Shown piece after piece: positions 1 through 5,771 of a DNA stretch of 10,361 bases. The first letter of the stretch is position 1, and each line of letters begins with the position of its first letter. The notes below the pieces were generated by a model. It was given only the letters and a program-made list of their open reading frames with translations. It did no database searches and was not told where the DNA came from. The stretch is from JANLSE01 sp038214135 (lineage in GTDB: Bacteria; Chloroflexota; Chloroflexia; Chloroflexales; Roseiflexaceae). The stretch spans positions 1-10,361 of the forward strand of contig JBBQSD010000178.1 in NCBI GenBank assembly GCA_038214135.1. Direction: 5' to 3'. The translations under genes were made by a program, and so were the position numbers.

Positions 1-116
1 GCGCAACGACGGGCGGTTCAGGATGCGCAACGACGGGCGGTTCAGGATGCGCAACGACGGGCGGTTCAGGATGCGCAACGACGGGCGGTTCAGGATGCGC
101 AACGACGGGCGGTTCA
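1..116. repeat. 24-bp tandem repeat array, about 4.8 copies, open at left edge
   Basis: Units start at 1, 25, 49, 73 and 97. The first four are identical over 24 bp and the fifth is identical over 20 bp before the sequence diverges. Read on the minus strand, each unit is TGAACCGCCC followed by GTCGTTGCGCATCC. The TGAACCGCCC part is the right arm of the REP-like palindrome at 107-130, so the array looks like repeated copying of that arm plus a 14-bp spacer. It lies just 3' of the D-threonine aldolase-like gene. No coding sequence is supported here. The true length is unknown because the array continues beyond the window. Confidence 0.95.
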
Positions 117-130
117 CGAACCGCCCCTAC
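107..130 (-). repeat. REP-like palindrome with GTAGGGGC foot, overlapping a stop codon
   Basis: On the minus strand the element starts GTAGGGGCGGTTC and closes with GAACCGCCC, giving a near-perfect palindrome with arms GGGCGGTTC and GAACCGCCC. A 5' GTAG foot in front of a palindrome is the known hallmark of REP elements mobilised by REP-associated tyrosine transposases (RAYTs). The TAG of the foot (127-129) is also the stop codon of the adjacent minus-strand gene. The right arm is the seed of the tandem array to the left. The hairpin may also act as an mRNA 3' stabiliser or a weak terminator, but no T-run follows it. Confidence 0.75.
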
Positions 131-1215
131 TGCACCATACCACGCGCCGCAATTGGCCAGGTTGCGATGATCTGGCTATTCCGATGAACCTGATAGAGAT
201 TATGCAGATTCACGGTTGTGTCGATATGGCTGGGAATCAGGACGACTTGATCGCCAAGGGCCAGATGAACAGGCGTTTCTGTGTTCCATTCCAGGATGCC
301 ATACTCATCACCGCCTGGCCGATAGCTCACCCCCACGAGATCGCGTGGTTGTGGGTTGCCCATATCGTTTGAGAGCGATTTGAGGCCAGCATCAACAACT
401 GCGCGCTGTGCTGTTGGCCGGCTGATCACGGTTGATAGAACCACTAGCGCATTGGCATACTGGGATGCTGGGCCGAGCGCATTGCGATAGGCCACATCCA
501 GGAAGACGAACGAGCCTGGCTGGATTTCGGTAATACCAGGGTACTTGGCACAGATCGCACATGTTCCCGTTCCGCCAGTTGTGACGGTTTGGATACTGAA
601 TCCAGCATGACGCAGCACATCGGCGGTTGCGGTGAGTTGCTGCATGGATTCCTGGACACGCCGTATCTTTTCGGCTGGATCGGCCACATGCTGTAAATGG
701 CCCTCATAGCCCTGCAATCCAATTAGGCGTAGATATGGCAGCCTGGCGATATCGCGGGCGAGTGCTAAGGCCGGTTCGCCTGGCAATACACCACAGCGAT
801 GCTGGCCGACATCAAGCTCGATCAGCACCTCCAATGGATGATCATGGCCGGTGCATGCATGGTTGAGCGCAAGCGCACCTTCACTGCTATCGACAACAAC
901 ACGGATCTGGGGATAGCGCTGGTGCAGCGCTGCCAGCCGCGCCAACTTTGGCATTCCAGCTACCTCACTGGTAATCAGCAGATTATCGATGCCAGCTGCT
1001 GCCATGATTTCGGCCTCGCTCAGTTTGGCAACACACACGCCAATCGCGCCAGCCGCCAGGAGCAGGCGTGCGATCTCCGGGCTTTTGGCTGTCTTCAGGT
1101 GTGGCCGAGCCGTTACGCTCGTGCCACGCAATTGCTGCATGAGTAGCGCAATATTCGCTTCAACAAGATCGAGATCCACGGCGAGTGTTGGCGTATCCAA
1201 TTCATGTAGGTGCAT
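127..1215 (-). CDS. D-threonine aldolase / DSD1-family PLP enzyme
   Basis: This is a fold-type III PLP enzyme (alanine racemase-like N-terminal barrel, C-terminal DSD1 domain). Such enzymes cleave D-3-hydroxy amino acids to glycine and an aldehyde, or dehydrate D-serine, in the cytoplasm. Counted from the upstream ATG at 1227, RPHLKTAK at 41-48 carries the Schiff-base lysine K45, YEGH lies at 174-177, and TGGTGT at 217-222 fits the phosphate site. The metal motif near the C-terminus is PSHIDT, with H334 and D336. His-x-Asp is the pair known in D-threonine aldolase, whereas eukaryotic D-serine dehydratase has His-x-Cys, so I favour the aldolase. I chose the ATG at 1215 because GGAG (1222-1225) sits 6 nt upstream; the ATG at 1227 has no ribosome binding site and would give 366 residues. 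Length is normal for the family. The stop codon lies inside a REP-like element. The exact substrate is unproven. Confidence 0.87.
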   Translation of the reverse strand: MHLHELDTPTLAVDLDLVEANIALLMQQLRGTSVTARPHLKTAKSPEIARLLLAAGAIGVCVAKLSEAEIMAAAGIDNLLITSEVAGMPKLARLAALHQRYPQIRVVVDSSEGALALNHACTGHDHPLEVLIELDVGQHRCGVLPGEPALALARDIARLPYLRLIGLQGYEGHLQHVADPAEKIRRVQESMQQLTATADVLRHAGFSIQTVTTGGTGTCAICAKYPGITEIQPGSFVFLDVAYRNALGPASQYANALVVLSTVISRPTAQRAVVDAGLKSLSNDMGNPQPRDLVGVSYRPGGDEYGILEWNTETPVHLALGDQVVLIPSHIDTTVNLHNLYQVHRNSQIIATWPIAARGMVQ

Positions 1216-1282
1216 GATCTGCTCCATAATGCTTGATTGTCTGATTGTAGATTACCATGTTCAATGTTCTAATTAGTAAGAT

Positions 1283-1346
1283 GTAGGAGCGGTTCGTGAA
1301 CCGCCTATTATGATAGCATTGCGGGCGGTTCGCGAACCGCCTCTAC
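1283..1346. repeat. Inverted pair of GTAG-foot REP-like palindromes (BIME-like)
   Basis: The first element (1283-1305, plus strand) begins GTAGGAGCGGTTCGTGAACC. The second (1323-1346) is in the opposite orientation and reads GTAGAGGCGGTTCGCGAACC on the minus strand. A 17-bp A/T-rich spacer separates them, so the whole is a 64-bp imperfect palindrome with GTAG at both outer ends. The triplet GAT flanks it on both sides (1280-1282 and 1347-1349); this may be a target duplication or chance. The arrangement matches REP doublets. It lies in the divergent region between the aldolase gene and puuD. Confidence 0.8.
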
Positions 1347-1359
1347 GATCCTTGTGAAC

Positions 1360-1462
1360 ATTGGCCTGAAAGCTGATGGCTAGCTATGTGGTACCATAAA
1401 TGGCATGTGCCGTTGGTCCACGATGACCCACATTGTTTCAGGCCGATTGGGCCTGCAAGGAG
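1360..1462 (+). promoter_or_regulatory. Possible structured 5' leader of puuD
   Basis: ATTGGCCTGAAA (1360-1371) pairs with TTTCAGGCCGAT (1436-1447) over 12 bp with one G-U. A second stem nests inside: ATGTGG (1386-1391) with CCACAT (1428-1433). An alternative hairpin, CAGGCC (1439-1444) with GGCCTG (1450-1455) around a 5-nt loop, uses the same bases as the outer stem. It ends directly before the Shine-Dalgarno AAGGAG (1457-1462). Mutually exclusive stems next to a ribosome binding site suggest a regulated leader. I could not match it to a riboswitch class I know, and chance pairing is possible. Confidence 0.3.
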
Positions 1463-1469
1463 CCAATCT

Positions 1470-2663
1470 GTGGAGGCAATTGTTCGAGAGTTGCTGGATC
1501 TGCTGGTGCGCTGGACGCATGTGATTGCTGGAATAATGTGGATCGGTAATTCGTTGCTGTTCAACTGGCTGGATCGGAATCTGAAGCCAGAAGATCCGCC
1601 CAAAGATCTGTCGTTTGGCAAGATCTGGCTGCTGCATAGTGGCGCATTCTATGAGGTGGAAAAGAAGCTGCTGGCACCAAACCAGATGCCATCTCAAAAA
1701 GTTCACTGGTTCATGTTCCAGAATTTGACAACATGGCTGAGTGGTATTGGCCTGTTGATTCTGGTGTACTACATGGGCGATGCGGCCTATATGATCGATC
1801 CAGCAGTGGCACAACTCAGCCCGATGGCAGCAATCGCAATTGGCATTGGCGTTCTGGTTGGCGGCTGGCTTGTCTATGATCTGATCTGGCGTTCGCCACT
1901 TGCCAAGAATACCCCACTTGCGTTTGCGTTTTCGCTGGTACTGTTGTTTGGCCTAACCTATGCACTCACACGGGTGCTCAGTGGCCGTGGAGCCTATATT
2001 CATATTGGCGCGATGCTTGGAACCCTGATGACTGCGAACGTCTGGTTCTATGTCGTGCCATCGCAGCGCGGGCTAGTTGCGGCAACGCTGGCTGGTTTGC
2101 CGCAGGATCCGGCGCTTTCGTACCGGGCCAAGCAGCGCTCGATCCATAATAATTACATGACCTTCCCGGTGCTGTTTGTGATGATCAGCAGCCACTACCC
2201 CAGCACCTATGGGCATCAACTCAACTGGCTGATCCTGGCACTCCTCATGGTCGGCAGCGCAGCCGTTCGCCATTTTATGAACATTCGCTTCACCTATGCC
2301 AACTGGCTGCGTGGAGCCGTGGCGGCTGGCCTTCTGGCAATCGCGGTTGTCTTCGGATTATTAGTGCAGGCGCGTGGGGCCATTGGTTCATCGGGTACAT
2401 CAGTTGCATTTGCCGAAGCGCGTGGCATTATCGAACGGCGCTGCGTCTTCTGCCATTCGGCCAAACCGCTTGATCAACGCTTTCCCGCCCCTCCTGCAGG
2501 ATTGATGCTCACCACCCCCGAACAGATTGTCAGCCGATTGGACAAAATGCGCCTCCAGGTCAGCACGAATGTGATGCCATTGGCCAACAAAACCAACATG
2601 ACCACCGAGGAACGGGCGCTTCTGATCCGCTGGATCGATGAAGGTGCCCATATGGATAGATAA
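1470..2663 (+). CDS. puuD: Membrane urate hydroxylase PuuD with fused cytochrome c domain
   Basis: PuuD oxidises urate to 5-hydroxyisourate in the membrane and passes electrons through its own cytochrome c domain to the respiratory chain, unlike soluble O2-dependent uricase. Family features are clear: HVIAGIMWIGNSLLF and LHSGAFYEVEKK near the N-terminus, GRGAYIHIGAMLGT, VPSQR, and RSIHNNYMTFPVLF with SSHYPSTYGH in the middle, and about eight hydrophobic segments. The C-terminal haem domain has CVFCH (CxxCH, residues 325-329). Two methionines, in NVMPLANKTNMT (369 and 377), are candidate axial ligands. I place the start at GTG 1470, giving 397 residues, because AAGGAG lies 7 nt upstream and the family begins just before the first membrane helix. 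An in-frame ATG at 1386 adds 28 residues that do not look like this family. No other urate-pathway gene is in the window. Confidence 0.92.
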   Translation: MEAIVRELLDLLVRWTHVIAGIMWIGNSLLFNWLDRNLKPEDPPKDLSFGKIWLLHSGAFYEVEKKLLAPNQMPSQKVHWFMFQNLTTWLSGIGLLILVYYMGDAAYMIDPAVAQLSPMAAIAIGIGVLVGGWLVYDLIWRSPLAKNTPLAFAFSLVLLFGLTYALTRVLSGRGAYIHIGAMLGTLMTANVWFYVVPSQRGLVAATLAGLPQDPALSYRAKQRSIHNNYMTFPVLFVMISSHYPSTYGHQLNWLILALLMVGSAAVRHFMNIRFTYANWLRGAVAAGLLAIAVVFGLLVQARGAIGSSGTSVAFAEARGIIERRCVFCHSAKPLDQRFPAPPAGLMLTTPEQIVSRLDKMRLQVSTNVMPLANKTNMTTEERALLIRWIDEGAHMDR

Positions 2664-2710
2664 TAGCCGATCGACCGATAGCCGATAGCCAAAAACCAAG
2701 AACCAAAAAC
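2661..2710. repeat. Degenerate heptamer repeat starting at the puuD stop codon
   Basis: The plus strand reads in 7-bp steps: TAATAGC, then an 8-bp unit CGATCGAC, then CGATAGC twice, CAAAAAC, CAAGAAC, CAAAAAC. The first unit includes the TAA stop of puuD (2661-2663). All units share C at the start and AC or GC at the end. Short tandem heptamers of this kind occur between genes in cyanobacteria and, as I recall, in Chloroflexia. The rest of the gap to the GNAT gene (2711-2771) shows no gene and no clear terminator. Confidence 0.7.
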
Positions 2711-2771
2711 TCGATGCGAGGATACTTTTCATACACCAGGGTAGTGACGATCCGCCGGAGCGTCTAGAACA

Positions 2772-3341
2772 GTGTATAGAATGAGTACTATGACTGATTT
2801 AACCACACCGCCAATTGTTTCGGAGCGCCTTGAGCTGATTGCGATGACAGCGGCGTTTCTGGAAGCTATGTTACATAATGATCTGGCGGCTGCCGAACAG
2901 ATCATTGGTTTCGCCGTCCCACCAGCGTGGCTCGAACTGCATGGCCTGTATACAATGCGGTTGAATCAAATGCGCAGCGATACAAGCCTGCAACAATGGC
3001 TGTTGCGGGCGGTTATCGAGCGGAACACGCGCATCATTATTGGGTACGTTGGCTTTCACACAGCCCCCGATCCAGAATATCTGCGCGATAGCGTGCCTGG
3101 TGGAGTCGAGATCGGCTATACGATTGAACCACCCTTTCGCCGCCAGGGCTATGCGAGCGCAGCCGTTCAGGCACTCATGGATTGGGCCACTCGTGTACAT
3201 GGCATTCAGCGGTTTGTGTTGTCGATCCGCCCTGATAATACGCCATCGCTGCGGATTGCCGAACGGCTTGGCTTCCGCAAGATCGGCTCACATATTGATG
3301 AAGAAGATGGCCCTGAGGATGTCTTTTTGCTTGAGGTGTAG
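2772..3341 (+). CDS. GNAT-family N-acetyltransferase
   Basis: This is a small cytoplasmic acyltransferase of the RimJ/RimL-like GNAT group (Acetyltransf_3 type) that moves an acetyl group from acetyl-CoA to an amine. Residues 15-22 (IVSERLEL) match the family's N-terminal strand. VEIGYTIEPPFRRQGYA at 112-128 contains the pyrophosphate-binding R/Q-x-x-G-x-A motif. RPDNTPSLRIAERLGFRKIG at 153-172 is the usual asparagine/serine helix followed by the 'GF' strand. Full length is 189 residues, normal for the family. The start is uncertain: GTG 2772 has CCGGAG 11 nt upstream, while in-frame ATGs at 2781 and 2790 have no good ribosome binding site. The substrate (protein N-terminus, antibiotic or small molecule) cannot be told. 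It may share the puuD transcript, 108 bp downstream of it. Confidence 0.88.
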   Translation: MYRMSTMTDLTTPPIVSERLELIAMTAAFLEAMLHNDLAAAEQIIGFAVPPAWLELHGLYTMRLNQMRSDTSLQQWLLRAVIERNTRIIIGYVGFHTAPDPEYLRDSVPGGVEIGYTIEPPFRRQGYASAAVQALMDWATRVHGIQRFVLSIRPDNTPSLRIAERLGFRKIGSHIDEEDGPEDVFLLEV

Positions 3342-3346
3342 TTGTT

Positions 3347-3943
3347 CTATGGCAGCTCAACAATTCGTGAGCATATTCGCTTGGTCAGTGGTGCATCGTG
3401 GCTGATCATCAGCACACCAAGCGCATGACGGCTGGCATGATCAAGGACGGCATGCCAGATCTGGGCCTGGGTATTAGCATCGAGCATGGCGGTCATCTCA
3501 TCGGCAATGAGATAGCAGGTTTGTGGACCGAGTGCGCGTGCAACGGCGATCCGTTGTAATTCGCCACCACTGAGTTCGTGCGGGTAGCGGTTCAGCCATG
3601 ATTGATCGATCTGAAGTGCGTGTAGGGCCATTGTATCTGGTGTGTACGCCTCGTTGAGCACCCGATCAATTCGCCAACGTGGGTTGACGGCCAGTTCTGG
3701 GTGTTGAAACATAAGCTGGACGGGATTGTATATGGTTGTTGGGAGTGGTGCGCTATTCACCTGTACCTGCCCTTCCGTTGGGCGCAGATAGCCAGCCAAT
3801 ACTTTCGCAAGAGTGGTTTTGCCGCGCCCACTCGGCCCGAAGAGCCCGACAACCTCGCCTGGTGCGATGATCAGATCCAGGCTACGAAACAGCCATGGCT
3901 GGCGTGTTCCATAGCGAAATGATAGCCCTTCACCCTTCAGCAT
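3347..3943 (-). CDS. ABC importer ATPase, short NikE/OppF-like subunit
   Basis: This cytoplasmic ATPase should pair with the ATPase encoded just upstream to power the importer. Walker A is GPSGRGKT (36-43), the Q-loop is near Q80, the signature is LSGGE (124-128), Walker B is YLIADE (144-149), and the switch histidine is H182 in ISHD. After Walker B it reads MTAMLDANTQAQIW instead of the common PTSALD; I recall this variation from Cnt/Nik-type subunits. At 198 residues it lacks the C-terminal oligopeptide domain found in its partner. It is the last operon gene and overlaps the preceding gene by 14 bp, with GAGG (3951-3954) 7 nt before its ATG. Its stop is only 5 bp from the stop of the convergent GNAT gene, and I see no terminator between them. 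Confidence 0.9.
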   Translation of the reverse strand: MLKGEGLSFRYGTRQPWLFRSLDLIIAPGEVVGLFGPSGRGKTTLAKVLAGYLRPTEGQVQVNSAPLPTTIYNPVQLMFQHPELAVNPRWRIDRVLNEAYTPDTMALHALQIDQSWLNRYPHELSGGELQRIAVARALGPQTCYLIADEMTAMLDANTQAQIWHAVLDHASRHALGVLMISHDAPLTKRICSRIVELP

Positions 3944-4877
3944 GAATACACCTCACAAGGCCACCACGAAGACTGCGCGATTCCGGGCGTGCAACACGGC
4001 AGGCTGCTGTCACCAACGGGCAGCGATCCGCAAACAGGCAGCCATCCGGGAGTGCATCCGGGTTGGGTTGTGTGCCAGCCAGCGCGATAAACTCGTTCTG
4101 GGGCAGCGCTCGCCACAAGGCCTTGGTATAGGGATGACGCAGCGCCGTAGCACCATGGGCAAAGTCGCTGGCAAGGGCCATTTCGACGGTGGTGCCAGCA
4201 TAAAATACCGCTACACGATCCGCGATCTGCAGGGCGGCCTCAATGTCGTGGGTGATCAACAAAACGCCACAGCCTTCATCGGCTAGTTCGCGGAGATGAC
4301 CCAGCGTTTCTGCCACGATCTGTGGATGCAGCCCTGGTGTTGGTTCATCGGCAATCACTAACTTGGCCGATCCAACCACCGCTGTCGAGACCAGGACGCG
4401 ACGGGCCATGCCACCCGAGAGCTGGAACGGGTAGCGCTGGCGGGTTGTCTCCGGCAGGCTATAGCGGCGAAAGGCCTGATCGACGGCCTGATCGGCTGCA
4501 CGGCTACGCTGACCACTCAACTGTGCGGCCCGCTGTACCTGTGCGCCAACTCGCATCAGTGGATCGAGTGACGCAACCGATTGTGGGACAAGAACAATCT
4601 GCTTTCCACGTAGCGCTTCCTTGCGCGCAGGAGTGAGCGCTTCGCCTTCAAACGTTATGGTTCCGCCAAGTTCCGCATTATGCGGCAGAATGCCCAGAAT
4701 GGCGTGGGCCAACAGACTCTTGCCTGAGCCGCTCGCACCAACAATTGCAACAACCTCGCCAGCCTGGACTTCCACATCGAGATCGGTGATCACCGTCAGT
4801 CGTTTCTGGGCTAGCCCACGCTCGTAGACGGTAAAGGCGACCGTCAGGTTCTGCACATGTAGCATTGTGTGGCTCAT
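3930..4877 (-). CDS. ABC importer ATPase, OppD/DppD/NikD-like subunit
   Basis: This ATPase is the long partner of the importer. Walker A is GASGSGKS (47-54), the Q-loop includes Q99, the signature is LSGGM (153-157), Walker B is LVIADE (173-178), and the switch histidine is H210 in ITHD. The Walker B tail is PTPGLHP rather than PTSALD, which again differs from classic Dpp/Opp. Residues from about 245 on are the oligopeptide/dipeptide C-terminal domain, with cysteines at 280, 286, 293 and 310; a GCxFxxRCP-type cluster is common in this family. The 315-residue length is normal. Its ATG directly follows the TAG of the upstream permease with no gap (TAGATG) and has no clear ribosome binding site of its own, so translation probably depends on coupling. 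Confidence 0.92.
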   Translation of the reverse strand: MSHTMLHVQNLTVAFTVYERGLAQKRLTVITDLDVEVQAGEVVAIVGASGSGKSLLAHAILGILPHNAELGGTITFEGEALTPARKEALRGKQIVLVPQSVASLDPLMRVGAQVQRAAQLSGQRSRAADQAVDQAFRRYSLPETTRQRYPFQLSGGMARRVLVSTAVVGSAKLVIADEPTPGLHPQIVAETLGHLRELADEGCGVLLITHDIEAALQIADRVAVFYAGTTVEMALASDFAHGATALRHPYTKALWRALPQNEFIALAGTQPNPDALPDGCLFADRCPLVTAACRVARPESRSLRGGLVRCIHAEG

Positions 4878-5771
4878 CTAACTCTGGCGCGTTTTCGGAT
4901 CGATTAAGGCACGAACATGTTCGCCAAGCACATCAAACAGCTTGACGGCGATCAGCAGTGCGGCACCGGGCATAGCCGCCAGCCACCAATATCCAGTTGC
5001 CAGATAGCGCATCGATTCAGCCAGGATAATGCCGATTGCTGGTAGGTGTGGCGAAAGCCCAATACCAATGAACGTCAGGCCAGCCTCGTGCAGAATGGCG
5101 TGCGGAAAGAGCAAGATCAAGCCAACCAGAAACTGCGGCACAAGATGCGGCAACATATGCTCACATGCAATCCAGGTGGGTGAGCGGCCAAACTGGGCGG
5201 CAAGCTGGACATATGGAGCGCTGCGCAGCTGCAGCACTTCTGCGCGAATAATACGCGCTAAACCGGTCCAGTGGGTGCATGCAACGGCAATGATGACTCC
5301 GGTAGTGCCGCCGCCAACCGCAAACGCAATCATGATCAGCAACACCAGATGCGGCAAACTGAAGAACACATCAATGCACCATGTGAGCAGGGTATCGACC
5401 CACCCACCGATTGTTGCGGCAATCGTACCAAGTGCCGCACCAATAACTGCACTGAATGTTGCAGCCAGTAGTCCAACCCACAGGCTTAGGCTCAGGCCAT
5501 GCAGCGTGCGCGTGAGCATGTCGCGGCCCAACCAATCGGTGCCAAACGGATGCGCCAGTGATGGTGCCTGATTGCGGCTTGGCAGATTTGTGCTCAATCC
5601 GGCATCACCAATGATGCGGCCACCCAAGAGTGCCAAGGCGAAAAATCCGAGGCACAGACCAATAGTAAGGACTGTCTTCTGGCGTCGGTTCATCTGCCAG
5701 GGGTAGATTCGGGCAACCTTGCCCGATGATGAGAGTGTTGTTGTTGCTGGTGTTGTCGATGATTGGCTCAT
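4878..5771 (-). CDS. ABC importer permease, DppC/NikC-like
   Basis: This inner-membrane permease of the family-5 peptide/nickel class forms the translocation pore with the product of the preceding gene. It has a cytoplasmic N-terminal tail, a first helix at about 33-52, and then HPFGTDWLGRDMLTRTLHG at 74-92, the diagnostic periplasmic motif of DppC/NikC proteins. More helices follow. The EAA-type cytoplasmic loop that contacts the ATPases is at about 186-213. At 297 residues it is full length. Its ATG overlaps the TGA of the previous permease (ATGA), and GGAGG (5778-5782) lies 6 nt upstream, a strong ribosome binding site that sets the start. Confidence 0.93.
   Translation of the reverse strand: MSQSSTTPATTTLSSSGKVARIYPWQMNRRQKTVLTIGLCLGFFALALLGGRIIGDAGLSTNLPSRNQAPSLAHPFGTDWLGRDMLTRTLHGLSLSLWVGLLAATFSAVIGAALGTIAATIGGWVDTLLTWCIDVFFSLPHLVLLIMIAFAVGGGTTGVIIAVACTHWTGLARIIRAEVLQLRSAPYVQLAAQFGRSPTWIACEHMLPHLVPQFLVGLILLFPHAILHEAGLTFIGIGLSPHLPAIGIILAESMRYLATGYWWLAAMPGAALLIAVKLFDVLGEHVRALIDPKTRQS

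Larger units (their letters stand above)
1216..1469. promoter_or_regulatory. Divergent intergenic region with weak promoter-like boxes
   Basis: This region separates the minus-strand aldolase from plus-strand puuD, so it should hold both promoters. On the plus strand, TTGTAG (1245-1250) and TCTAAT (1268-1273) are 17 bp apart and could drive puuD. On the minus strand, TACAAT (1249-1244) is a fair -10 for the aldolase, with only a poor -35. The two predictions overlap, and both are weak. If the puuD promoter is real, its transcript would run through the inverted REP pair and then a leader rich in inverted repeats. I see no protein-coding gene here. Confidence 0.3.

Noticed and set aside
1..116. 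CRISPR-like repeat array
   Set aside because: Units are contiguous 24-bp tandem copies with no variable spacers and no cas genes nearby.
1380..1814. Minus-strand open frame of 144 codons over the start of puuD
   Set aside because: It lies opposite the conserved PuuD N-terminal region and has no domain features or ribosome binding site.
3930..3943. Frameshift or ATPase gene split between the two ABC ATPases
   Set aside because: Each protein has its own complete Walker A, signature, Walker B and switch histidine, so these are two separate subunits with an ordinary 14-bp overlap.
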